Source: JANMZR01 sp031383555 (GTDB taxonomy: Bacteria > Bacteroidota > Bacteroidia > Cytophagales > Spirosomataceae). From it: a DNA stretch of 6,280 nt. The notes under the pieces were generated by a model. That model was not told the DNA's origin and did no database searches. It was given only the letters and a program-made list of their open reading frames with translations. The stretch covers positions 1 through 6,280 of the forward strand of contig JANMZR010000357.1 of the NCBI GenBank assembly GCA_031383555.1. Direction: 5' to 3'. The position numbers and the translations under genes were made by a program. How positions within the stretch are numbered: position 1 is the stretch's first letter; every line of letters begins with the position of its first letter. Of this stretch, positions 1 through 6,280 are shown in pieces.

Positions 1-76
1 TGAAATATTCTTTTTCAAGTTTTTCTGTTGTAAAGCAAGTAATTGATGTATTTGACTTTCCGATGTAATTTTACCA
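1..76 (-). repeat. Left arm of a 76-bp perfect inverted repeat; start-less copy of GNAT codons 7-31, cut by window edge
   Basis: Base i pairs with base 260-i for every position from 1 to 76, so this stretch is the exact reverse complement of 184-259. Read on the minus strand it gives the same protein segment as residues 7-31 of the GNAT gene (GKITSESQIHQLLA onward) and stays open to the window edge, so the repeat may continue outside. It has no usable start here: the codon before GGT is ATT (78-76), and the one before that is an in-frame TAA (81-79). Beyond position 76 only weak, gapped similarity continues, where the ATG of the other side corresponds to ATTG. The arm could be the start of a divergent paralogue, a gene fragment, or a fold-back artefact. 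The repeat itself is certain; its meaning is not. Confidence 0.95.
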
Positions 77-119
77 ATTTATTTTTTCAATAAAACGCCT
101 CAATTAATTAGAATAAGGT

Positions 120-127
120 TATTTTTG
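120..127 (+). promoter_or_regulatory. Candidate Bacteroidota -7 element (TATTTTTG) for the GNAT gene
   Basis: TATTTTTG fits the phylum's TAnnTTTG -7 consensus and lies about 40 nt before the ATG at 167, giving a plausible leader of roughly 30-35 nt. No TTTG or TTG is visible at the expected -33 distance, so the promoter is only half supported. It lies inside the spacer between the two inverted-repeat arms and would be reoriented if that spacer inverted. Confidence 0.4.
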
Positions 128-166
128 TTTAATTAATACAATTTTAAAAAAAATAATAGCCAATTT

Positions 167-733
167 ATGAATAAAATAAGTACTGGTAAAATTACATCGG
201 AAAGTCAAATACATCAATTACTTGCTTTACAACAGAAAAACTTGAAAAAGAATATTTCAAAAGAAGAAATGGAAAATCAAGGTTTTGTAACAGTTGAGCA
301 TGACTTTGAGAAATTATCAGCAATGAATAATGCTTTACCTCAAATTATTGCTTTACAAAATGAAAACTTGTTAGGTTATGCGCTTTCCATGCCTGTTTCA
401 TTCAAAAATATTATACCCGAGCTCGTGCCAATGTTCGAATTGCTAGACAGTTTGAATTATAAAAATAAATCCTTAAAAAGCTATAAATATTATGTGATGG
501 GGCAAATTTGCGTCGATAAATCGATGCGAGGAATGGGGGTTTTTCAAAAACTTTATCAAGAACATGCCAAAGAATTTTCAGAAAAATTTGATTTTATTGT
601 TACTGAAGTTTCTATAAATAATAAGAGGTCGATGCGAGCGCATGAAAAAGTAGGTTTTAAAACTATTCACGAATATTATGACCCAGAAAATGACGATGAT
701 TGGGCGGTGGTGCTTTGGGAGTTTGGTAAATAA
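167..733 (+). CDS. GNAT-family N-acetyltransferase
   Basis: This 188-residue protein is a probable cytoplasmic acetyl-CoA-dependent acyltransferase; its acceptor cannot be told from sequence. The C-terminal half has the GNAT core. A beta strand (YYVMGQICVD, 108-117) leads into the acetyl-CoA pyrophosphate loop SMRGMGVF (119-126), which matches R-x-x-G with Phe where Gly or Ala is more usual. Residues 151-164 (NNKRSMRAHEKVGF) are motif B, with the Asn and the A-H-x-x-x-G-F helix seen in most GNATs. The N-terminal 60 residues are polar and helical-looking and probably carry substrate specificity. The length is normal for a single-domain GNAT. The ATG is preceded by A/T-rich sequence without a Shine-Dalgarno, as is usual in Bacteroidota. 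Codons 7-31 are duplicated exactly, in inverted orientation, at 1-76. The gene appears monocistronic, because 193 bp of repeat-rich DNA separates it from the next one. Confidence 0.9.
   Translation: MNKISTGKITSESQIHQLLALQQKNLKKNISKEEMENQGFVTVEHDFEKLSAMNNALPQIIALQNENLLGYALSMPVSFKNIIPELVPMFELLDSLNYKNKSLKSYKYYVMGQICVDKSMRGMGVFQKLYQEHAKEFSEKFDFIVTEVSINNKRSMRAHEKVGFKTIHEYYDPENDDDWAVVLWEFGK
184..259 (+). repeat. Right arm of the 76-bp perfect inverted repeat, inside the GNAT gene
   Basis: This is the exact reverse complement of 1-76. It begins at the third base of codon 6 and ends with codon 31 (Ser) of the GNAT gene. Identity is complete at synonymous positions, so the duplication is recent, kept identical by recombination, or artefactual. 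The right-hand limit at 259 is set only by the window edge on the other arm. Confidence 0.95.
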
Positions 734-807
734 TTATTGGGAAATTGGTTATTTGGAAACTAGTTATTAGCTATTTATTATTGGGAAAATAGATATAAGG
801 AAATTGG
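734..807. repeat. Degenerate short repeats (TTATTGGGAAA / GGAAATTGG) after the GNAT gene
   Basis: The 11-mer TTATTGGGAAA occurs at 734-744 and again at 778-788, a period of 44. GGAAATTGG occurs at 740-748 and 799-807, with looser variants such as TATTTGGAAAC (750-760) between. The stretch has no coding frame. It resembles the low-complexity spacer repeats seen between genes in Bacteroidota. No convincing hairpin terminator for the GNAT gene was found here. Confidence 0.55.
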
Positions 808-864
808 AACTTGAAAATAATTATGTGAAAGCTGGATATAGATTAATGTAAAACTTGTTTCAAA

Positions 865-891
865 TCTAAAATCTCATTTCTAAAATCCCAT
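865..891. repeat. Imperfect 14-bp tandem repeat (TCTAAAATCTCAT)
   Basis: TCTAAAATCTCAT at 865-877 is followed by TCTAAAATCCCAT at 879-891, with 12 of 13 bases matching, and related TATCTC/TTTC pieces continue to about 900. It lies in the 193-bp gap 36 bp before the MBOAT start. No TAnnTTTG element was found in this gap, so the promoter of the downstream operon is not identified. Confidence 0.55.
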
Positions 892-926
892 ATCTCTTTC
901 GTAAATTGCAGATATTTCACAACTGA

Positions 927-2378
927 ATGCTTTTCAATTCCTTACATTTTGTACTATTTTTCTTACTTGTAACTCCAATATATTTTTGGTTGCCGCATAT
1001 TCATCGATGGAAATGGTTGCTTGCGATAAGCAGCTATTTTTATATGGTTTTCCTTCCAATTTATATCTTAATATTGGGCTTCACCATTGTAATTGACTAT
1101 TTTGCAGGCATTTACATTGAAAAAACCAGTGGCTCAAATCGTAAATTATTTCTTATCGCTAGCTTAGTTGCCAATATTGGTGTATTAGCTTTTTACAAAT
1201 ACTATCCATTTATCAATACAAATCTTACCTCATTTCTAGATTCGATTGGTATAAGAAATCCTGCTCCATTTTTACAAATTTTGCTTCCAGTTGGCTTATC
1301 CTTCCATACATTTCAAGCTATGAGTTATACGATTGAAGTATATCGTGGCAATCAAAAAGCTGAGAAACATTTTGGAATTTATGCCCTATATGTTATGTTT
1401 TATCCCCAATTAGTTGCGGGCCCAATTGAGCGACCACAGAATATTTTACACCAATTTCACGAAAAAAAAACGTTCCAATACCAACAAGTTACTGATGGAT
1501 TGAAACAAATGGCATGGGGTTTTTTTAAGAAAATAGTAATAGCTGACCGTCTGGCAGTTTTTGTAAATACAATTTATGACTCACCACAAAACTATAGCGG
1601 TATTCCTTTAATAGTGGCTACACTATTTTTTTCAATTCAAATTTATTGTGATTTTTCTGGCTATTCAGATATTGCCATTGGCGCAGCAAAAATAATGGGC
1701 TTCAAATTGATGAAAAACTTTAACCAACCTTACTTTTCAGCTTCCATTTCCGAGTTTTGGAAGCAATGGCATATTTCGTTATCAACTTGGTTTAGAGACT
1801 ACTTATATATTAGTTTGGGTGGTAATAGAGTTGTAAAATGGCGCTGGTATTATAATTTATTTATTACATTTTTGCTAAGCGGACTTTGGCATGGTGCTAA
1901 TTGGACCTATGTTGTCTGGGGTGGCTTGAATGGGTTATATTTGATTATTGAATCGTTTTCTGAAAAATTAAGGTTTAAATTATTTGAAATTTCAAGATTG
2001 CAAAACACGCTTTTTTTGAAAATATTAAGCATATTTAGCACTTATGTTTTAATATGCATTGCATGGGTCTTTTTCAGGGCAAAAAACATTGATGATGCTT
2101 TTTATATTTTAAAACATAGCACAAAGAATATTTCAGAAAGTTTAAAGGTTTTAGTGTCCACAAATTTCGGAATAGATTTATACAGCTATATAATCGTCTT
2201 ATCATCAATAGGTTTACTATTTATGGTTGAAGCCTGCCAAAGGAAATTCTCAATATTAACTTGGGTAAATAGCAGACCAAAGCCAATCAGATATGGCTTA
2301 TATATTGGTTTGGTAGGGGCAATACTTATGTTTGGAGCTTTTGAGGTAAAACAACAATTTATTTATTTTCAGTTTTGA
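927..2378 (+). CDS. MBOAT-family membrane O-acyltransferase (AlgI/PatA/DltB-like)
   Basis: This 483-residue polytopic inner-membrane protein probably takes an acyl group, often acetyl, from a cytoplasmic donor and passes it across the membrane for O-acylation of an extracytoplasmic glycan. About a dozen hydrophobic segments are visible, for example at 5-22, 29-50, 74-90, 226-241, 362-384, 418-434 and 457-473. MBOAT landmarks appear in order: LPVGLSFHTFQAMSY (120-134), QLVAGPIERP (161-170), GFFKKIVIADR (198-208), CDFSGYSDIAIG (241-252), FWKQWHISLSTWFRDY (277-292), SLGGNR (296-301), then GLWHGANW (319-326). His322 in the last motif is the expected catalytic histidine. WVFFRA (380-385) is also typical. 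Length and the MLFNS start agree with AlgI-type proteins. The stop overlaps the start of the SGNH-like gene by four bases, indicating a shared transcript and coupled translation. No alginate, teichoic acid or capsule gene is in view, so the acceptor is unassigned. Confidence 0.93.
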   Translation: MLFNSLHFVLFFLLVTPIYFWLPHIHRWKWLLAISSYFYMVFLPIYILILGFTIVIDYFAGIYIEKTSGSNRKLFLIASLVANIGVLAFYKYYPFINTNLTSFLDSIGIRNPAPFLQILLPVGLSFHTFQAMSYTIEVYRGNQKAEKHFGIYALYVMFYPQLVAGPIERPQNILHQFHEKKTFQYQQVTDGLKQMAWGFFKKIVIADRLAVFVNTIYDSPQNYSGIPLIVATLFFSIQIYCDFSGYSDIAIGAAKIMGFKLMKNFNQPYFSASISEFWKQWHISLSTWFRDYLYISLGGNRVVKWRWYYNLFITFLLSGLWHGANWTYVVWGGLNGLYLIIESFSEKLRFKLFEISRLQNTLFLKILSIFSTYVLICIAWVFFRAKNIDDAFYILKHSTKNISESLKVLVSTNFGIDLYSYIIVLSSIGLLFMVEACQRKFSILTWVNSRPKPIRYGLYIGLVGAILMFGAFEVKQQFIYFQF

Positions 2379-3304
2379 AAGATATAATTTCATTTATAAA
2401 AAACGCCTCAGTAATTGCATTTTTTGTTGCAGTTATAGTTATTTTTTTACCCAAAATATTTTCACCAATTATCTCAGAACCAACCAATTATGTAGCCAGT
2501 ACTATCGATAAAGAATTACGACTTAACAAACTAAAATCCCCAAAATTAATTATTGTTGGTGGCTCTGGTAGCGCTTATAGTATTGACAGTAAAATGTTGG
2601 AAGATTCCCTGAAAATTCCAGTTGTAAACATGGCCGTGGCCTATGGTTTGGGGCTAGAATATATGCTGGAAGAAGTAAAAGAGTCGATTGGAAAAGGTGA
2701 TAAAATTTTAGTGATTCCAGAGTTTTATTTGCCATACGAAGGTAACAGAAAATTAATGACCTTGGTAAATGACCTAAACTCCGATGCTTATAAATTTAGT
2801 AAACTCGACCTTTTAGAGACAATAAATTTTATTTTAGTGAATTTTCAACGAGTGGGCAGCTCAATATTTTATAAAATATTAAAAAAAGCTAATGATGAAA
2901 ATATTACCTCTAGAAGTTCATTTAATGAAATGGGTGATATGGTTTTTCATTTAGACAAAAAAAATATTCGTCCCTTAAAAGACAAAGAAAAGCTTTATAA
3001 TAACCTATATAACAATGAAATAAATCACTTAAATACTTTTGTGAAATATGTGAAATCGAAAGATGCTGAGGTTTTTTATAGTTTTCCTGCCTATCCAATT
3101 ACTGAGTTTCAAGCTAACAAAGGCGCAATTAATTTTTTTGAGAAAAGAATTAAGGATAAATTTATAGGAAAAATATTAAATAGTGTTGAAGTTAATTTAT
3201 ACCCTGAGGCAGATTTTTTTGATACTGTGTACCACTTAAATAAAAATGGAAGAGCAAAAAGAAGTGAATATTTAGTGAAAACTTTAAGGGAGAACTTATT
3301 ATAA
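2375..3304 (+). CDS. Membrane-anchored SGNH-like protein, partner of the MBOAT acyltransferase
   Basis: This 309-residue protein has one N-terminal membrane segment (about 11-28) and an extracytoplasmic domain with SGNH-hydrolase/acyltransferase features. Block I is LIIVGGSGSAYSID (58-71), with Ser64 the likely nucleophile. VVNMAVAYGLGLEYML (83-98) fits the second block with Asn85. FFDTVYHLNKNGR (281-293) near the end carries Asp283 and His287, the expected dyad, though with three residues between rather than the classic two. Family logic (AlgJ/AlgX, PatB, DltD next to an MBOAT protein) makes it the probable periplasmic enzyme that places the acyl group on the glycan. The start is TTG, overlapping the upstream stop as TTGA. 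The next ATG is codon 74, which would delete both the membrane anchor and the nucleophile block, so TTG is strongly preferred. Esterase activity instead of transferase activity cannot be excluded. Confidence 0.8.
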   Translation: MKDIISFIKNASVIAFFVAVIVIFLPKIFSPIISEPTNYVASTIDKELRLNKLKSPKLIIVGGSGSAYSIDSKMLEDSLKIPVVNMAVAYGLGLEYMLEEVKESIGKGDKILVIPEFYLPYEGNRKLMTLVNDLNSDAYKFSKLDLLETINFILVNFQRVGSSIFYKILKKANDENITSRSSFNEMGDMVFHLDKKNIRPLKDKEKLYNNLYNNEINHLNTFVKYVKSKDAEVFYSFPAYPITEFQANKGAINFFEKRIKDKFIGKILNSVEVNLYPEADFFDTVYHLNKNGRAKRSEYLVKTLRENLL

Positions 3305-3306
3305 AT

Positions 3307-3323
3307 CAATTGAAAATTGTTTT
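3307..3323 (+). terminator. Weak hairpin followed by T-run after the SGNH-like gene
   Basis: CAATT (3307-3311), a GAA loop and AATTG (3315-3319) are followed by TTTT. Three A-T pairs could extend the stem across a T-T mismatch. It sits in the 35-bp gap between two convergent operons, which is the right place for a terminator that may serve both, but the stem is short and GC-poor. Confidence 0.35.
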
Positions 3324-3339
3324 ATAGAATTGTCGGTCA

Positions 3340-4470
3340 TTAAATAGAATTCGAAATTAAATTAGCTGCCTCCTCTCCCACCAAAGCGCCCAAAGCAACT
3401 CCCATGCCTTGGCATTTAACTGCACAATAAACATTTGACCTAACTTGCTGAATAATAGGTGATTGTTGCTCACCAAAGGCCATTATACCCGACCATCCAT
3501 AATCTATTTCAACATTCAAATTTGGTAAAATAACATCAAATAATATTCTTTTTAGCTCAATTTGCACTATCTCTGTTACTCCGAATTCGGTAGTTTCTTC
3601 AGCTTTAAAATCTAAATTTCTACCACCCCCTAATAATATCCTATTGCCTATATTTCTGAAATAAAAATAACCTGCATCATAATGAAAAGCACCTTTAACT
3701 CTCAGATTATCTATTGGTTTTGTAACGATAACTTGACCACGGCCGGGGACCAAAGAAAGCTCAGGAAGGAGCTTTTTAGCAAATGCATTGGTTGTAACTA
3801 GCACTTTTTTAACATTGAAAAAAGTAGCATCATTCAAGTATAACGAGGTTTCAAAAAAAGAATCCTCAATTTTTGATATTGTAATTCCGTTAAAAATATT
3901 AATGCCTAGCTCTCTTGCAATTTTCATTAAACTGGCCATCATTAAACCAGTATTCACCAAGCCTTCAAACTGATTATAAATCAAATGTTTAACACCTTTA
4001 AAACCAAAGTCTTGAATTTTATCAGATTTGATTTGATAGGTGTTTTTTCCAATGATTTCGATTAAATTTTTATTTAAACTAGGTATGAAATCGGCATATT
4101 TTTCAAATGAATTTTTAGTTTCGAAAATCTCGTAGCCTCCACTATATTCATACCCCAGATTTACTTCTCCTACTATTGATTTTAATTTTAAAAGACCTTT
4201 ATAGCGCTTTTCAATTAGGCTATATACTTCATTTTCTGAGTATTGCTCTAAGTCTTTTGCTATTTCAGAAACTGAACCAAAGCAAGCAAATCCTGCATTT
4301 TTAGTGCTGGCTCCAGAAGGCAAAAAACCACGCTCAAAAATTGAAATATTTATAGTGGGGTTCTTTTGTTTTAATTCAATTGCCGAGCAAAGGCCAACTA
4401 TTCCTGAGCCAATAATCGCAACATCAATACCTTGAAAAAATGCTTCTTTTTCCCAAAAACTAAGATTCAT
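3340..4470 (-). CDS. FAD-dependent oxidoreductase, DAO (D-amino acid oxidase) superfamily
   Basis: This 376-residue protein is probably a soluble cytoplasmic flavoenzyme that oxidises an amine or amino-acid-like substrate; the exact substrate is not evident. The dinucleotide-binding fold is at the N terminus: DVAIIGSGIVGLCSAIEL (16-33) contains GxGxxG, and Glu46 in ISIFERG is placed to bind the FAD ribose. GASTKNAGFACFGS (53-66) is the FAD-contact loop common in this superfamily. VPGRGQVIVT (241-250) and the C-terminal GWSGIMAFGEQQSP (325-338) and CQGMGVALGALVGEEAA (353-369) close the FAD site. The length matches single-domain DAO proteins such as glycine oxidase or gamma-glutamylputrescine oxidase relatives. 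No signal peptide is seen. Its ATG overlaps the stop of the M1 peptidase gene by one base (TAATG on the minus strand), so it is the second gene of that operon and probably translated by reinitiation. Confidence 0.88.
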   Translation of the reverse strand: MNLSFWEKEAFFQGIDVAIIGSGIVGLCSAIELKQKNPTINISIFERGFLPSGASTKNAGFACFGSVSEIAKDLEQYSENEVYSLIEKRYKGLLKLKSIVGEVNLGYEYSGGYEIFETKNSFEKYADFIPSLNKNLIEIIGKNTYQIKSDKIQDFGFKGVKHLIYNQFEGLVNTGLMMASLMKIARELGINIFNGITISKIEDSFFETSLYLNDATFFNVKKVLVTTNAFAKKLLPELSLVPGRGQVIVTKPIDNLRVKGAFHYDAGYFYFRNIGNRILLGGGRNLDFKAEETTEFGVTEIVQIELKRILFDVILPNLNVEIDYGWSGIMAFGEQQSPIIQQVRSNVYCAVKCQGMGVALGALVGEEAANLISNSI

Positions 4471-6122
4471 TATATTTTTGTAATTTTAGCATTAACATAA
4501 AAACTTTCATCAACCTTAAGTGTTCCTTTTTTATTGTTTTTTTGACCCTGCCAGGTTTCCGTTGGATATAGCCAAATAAAATTACTTTTACCCAAATCAA
4601 CCTTTAATGGCATATTAAAGCCTTCAACACAATTGTTCCATCTGTAATTTAAAGTTTTTCCTTTCCAATTATATTCAAAAACAGGTAAATTTATTTTTCT
4701 TAAATATTGGTCAAATACTTTTGATAAATCAGCTGGAACCTTGTTGTCGATATAGGTTTCTATTTGTTGGGTATTTACCGTTTGGTGGTAAAAAGTAGAG
4801 TTCAAACCTCTTAAAATTTCCCTCCATTTATCATCATTATTAACTATTTGTCTGATTGTATGCAGCATGTTTGCACCTTTATAATACTTGTCGGAGCCAT
4901 TACTAGGTTGATTTACATTGTATAATCCAATTATCGGATTTTTATTCTCAATATTTTTTCGAGTTCCCATTACATATTCACCACCCGCCTTTTTACCATG
5001 ATAATATTCAGTAAATAAGCTTTCAGAATAGGCAGTGAAGCTCTCATGGATCCACATATCGGCAATATCGATATAAGTAATATTGTTGGCAAACCACTCA
5101 TGACCACTTTCATGTACAATTATAAAATCCCATAAAAGGCCCCATCCCGTGCCCGACAGGTCTTTTCCCAGATAACCATTTGCGAATTTATTGCCATAAG
5201 TAACAGAACTTTGGTGCTCCATACCCAAATAGGGTGCTTGTACTAATTTATATCCATCTTTGTAAAAAGGATAAGGACCAAACCAATGTTCAAAGGCTTT
5301 GAGCATACGTGGCACTTCCTTAAACTGAATTTTTGCTTTAGAATAATCTTGTGGCAAAATATAATAACTCAAGTCTAAATTACCATTTTCACCCGGATAT
5401 TTCTCTTCCCATGTAACATAATTTCCAACATTAATATTAACACCATAATTGTTAATCGGATTGGCCACAAACCAAGTGAAAGTGGTTGTATTGTTCTTAT
5501 TTTCAGTAATTTCACGTAGCGTTCCATTAGAAATATCCTTCAAACCTTTTGGTACGGTAATATTAATTTGCATAGAATCGGGCTCGTCGTACATATGGTC
5601 TTTACATGGCCACCAAACAGATGACCCCAATTCCTGACAAGATGTTGAAATAAATTGATTTCCATTTGAATCCTTCTCCCATTGGACACCTCCATCCCAA
5701 GGCGGCCGAATGGCAACTTTTGGTTTTCCTGAAAAATGAATCGTTAATTTTTCATTTTCTCCCACTATTTGTCTCATTTTCAACTTGATAAAATAAGCAT
5801 TTTTACCAATTTTATAAAAACTTAGTGTATCTTTTTCTTGAATGGCATACTTAATTTCCATCGGATATTGCATATCAATTTGCATAACCTGACTGGTGTC
5901 AAGTACTTGATAATGAACAACATTGTTACCTGTAAATGTTTTAGTTTCTGGTAAAACCTCAACAGTTAAATCATAATATTTCAGGTCCCACCAAACTCGT
6001 TCAGGTGTGATTGAACCTCTCAAAGTATCGGATTTTGTAAAAAAAATGGGCTTTATTGCATTTTGGGAAAAAGCAATAGTAGAATAAACCAATAAAAAAG
6101 AGGTAATTATCTTTGGATACAT
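4470..6122 (-). CDS. Secreted M1-family zinc metallopeptidase (aminopeptidase)
   Basis: This 550-residue protein probably removes N-terminal residues from peptides outside the cytoplasm. Residues 1-20 form a short signal peptide (hydrophobic ITSFLLVYSTIAF, then SQ). The N-terminal beta domain runs to about 240 and includes WWPCKDHMYDEPDS (170-183), typical of Bacteroidota M1 proteins. LGMEHQ (299-304) is the GxMEN-type substrate-binding motif, with His in place of Asn. HESGHEW (337-343) and Glu360 give the full HExxH-x18-E zinc site: ligands His337, His341 and Glu360, general base Glu338. Tyr413 in KYYKGANML (412-420) fits the catalytic tyrosine. The protein is much shorter than E. coli PepN and seems to lack the large C-terminal helical domain, ending in a small beta-rich segment. 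No type IX sorting domain is evident. The ATG is chosen because the signal peptide starts directly there. It is the first gene of a two-gene operon with the FAD oxidoreductase. Confidence 0.93.
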   Translation of the reverse strand: MYPKIITSFLLVYSTIAFSQNAIKPIFFTKSDTLRGSITPERVWWDLKYYDLTVEVLPETKTFTGNNVVHYQVLDTSQVMQIDMQYPMEIKYAIQEKDTLSFYKIGKNAYFIKLKMRQIVGENEKLTIHFSGKPKVAIRPPWDGGVQWEKDSNGNQFISTSCQELGSSVWWPCKDHMYDEPDSMQINITVPKGLKDISNGTLREITENKNNTTTFTWFVANPINNYGVNINVGNYVTWEEKYPGENGNLDLSYYILPQDYSKAKIQFKEVPRMLKAFEHWFGPYPFYKDGYKLVQAPYLGMEHQSSVTYGNKFANGYLGKDLSGTGWGLLWDFIIVHESGHEWFANNITYIDIADMWIHESFTAYSESLFTEYYHGKKAGGEYVMGTRKNIENKNPIIGLYNVNQPSNGSDKYYKGANMLHTIRQIVNNDDKWREILRGLNSTFYHQTVNTQQIETYIDNKVPADLSKVFDQYLRKINLPVFEYNWKGKTLNYRWNNCVEGFNMPLKVDLGKSNFIWLYPTETWQGQKNNKKGTLKVDESFYVNAKITKI

Positions 6123-6156
6123 TTAAAAGATTGTTGAATGAAATTACATATATGAC

Positions 6157-6164
6157 CAAAGTTA
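6157..6164 (-). promoter_or_regulatory. Candidate -7 element (TAACTTTG) for the peptidase-oxidoreductase operon
   Basis: On the minus strand TAACTTTG exactly fits TAnnTTTG and ends 34 nt before the peptidase ATG, giving a leader of roughly 28 nt. A TTTG lies upstream (6181-6178) but only 13 nt away, shorter than the usual spacing of about 19 nt, so the -33 half is weak. No Shine-Dalgarno precedes the ATG. Confidence 0.5.
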
Positions 6165-6219
6165 AAAAAATAGAATACAAAAGACATATAAATCGACATA
6201 AATTCTAACGTTTTAATGA

Positions 6220-6227
6220 TATATTTG
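6220..6227 (+). promoter_or_regulatory. Possible -7 element (TATATTTG) for a gene beyond the right edge
   Basis: TATATTTG matches TAnnTTTG on the plus strand and points out of the window. No -33 partner is seen, and such a motif is not rare in AT-rich DNA. If real, the next gene is divergent from the peptidase operon. The remainder of 6123-6280 is AT-rich with A and T runs and no open frame of note. Confidence 0.25.
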
Positions 6228-6280
6228 GCGATAAACTCTTAAAAAAAAAGAAAGAAGATAAATATATTTTTCATTTTTTT

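Noticed and set aside
92..102. AAAACGCCTCA, also present at 2400-2410 on the same strand
   Set aside because: The second copy is inside the coding start of the SGNH-like gene, and no flanking similarity supports a mobile or regulatory repeat. An 11-base match of this kind can be chance.
102..138. Two AATTAATT/TTAATTAA palindromes flanking the -7-like element, resembling operator half-sites
   Set aside because: They are pure A/T words in very AT-rich DNA, and no known operator is recognised.
2550..2735. Minus-strand open frame of 61 codons inside the SGNH-like gene
   Set aside because: It is fully antisense to a well-supported coding region and has no recognisable domain or promoter.
3109..3309. 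Minus-strand open frame of 66 codons over the 3' end of the SGNH-like gene
   Set aside because: It overlaps the conserved C-terminal D/H motif region in antisense. Its hydrophobic look comes from the AT-rich complement of lysine-rich coding DNA.
3788..3973. Plus-strand open frame of 61 codons inside the FAD oxidoreductase gene
   Set aside because: It is antisense to a clear enzyme gene, and nothing recognisable is in the translation.
5449..5637. Plus-strand open frame of 62 codons inside the M1 peptidase gene
   Set aside because: It is antisense to the conserved WWPCKDH region of the peptidase and has no independent support.
6240..6280. A-run and T-run that could fold into a hairpin at the right edge
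   Set aside because: The stem would be only A-T pairs with mismatches and is cut by the window edge, so it cannot be told apart from low-complexity sequence.

Overview
The window looks like chromosomal DNA of a Bacteroidota bacterium (Cytophagia, Flavobacteriia or Sphingobacteriia type; genus not resolvable by eye). The signs are low GC content, A/T-rich leaders without Shine-Dalgarno sequences, TAnnTTTG-type -7 promoter elements, and protein families typical of the phylum. Five protein-coding genes are supported. No RNA gene, CRISPR array or insertion sequence was seen.

Layout. 1-259: a perfect 76-bp inverted repeat (1-76 and 184-259) encloses a 107-bp AT-rich spacer. The right arm is codons 7-31 of a GNAT acetyltransferase gene (167-733, + strand). 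The left arm repeats the same codons on the other strand, and its outer end is cut off by the window edge. The spacer holds the gene's candidate promoter element and its ATG. 734-926: a non-coding gap with short degenerate repeats. 927-3304: a two-gene operon on the + strand, encoding a polytopic MBOAT O-acyltransferase of the AlgI/PatA/DltB type and a membrane-anchored SGNH-like protein. The two genes overlap by 4 nt and the second starts with TTG. 3305-3339: a short convergent gap with a weak hairpin. 6122 down to 3340: a two-gene operon on the - strand, encoding a secreted M1 zinc metallopeptidase and then a DAO-type FAD oxidoreductase whose ATG overlaps the peptidase stop by one base. 6123-6280: AT-rich upstream DNA with one -7-like element facing each way.

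How the genes work together. The MBOAT/SGNH pair follows the known logic of extracytoplasmic acylation: the MBOAT protein moves an acyl group (often acetyl) across the membrane and the SGNH partner places it on a glycan. No polysaccharide genes are present, so the acceptor is unknown. The M1 peptidase and FAD oxidoreductase are tightly coupled in translation, but they should act in different compartments and their functional link is unclear.

The most interesting signal is the inverted repeat at the left edge. Because promoter and start codon lie between identical coding arms, inversion of the spacer would move them to the left arm in frame. This could be an on/off or gene-choice switch, but a static inverted duplication or an assembly fold-back would look the same in this window.
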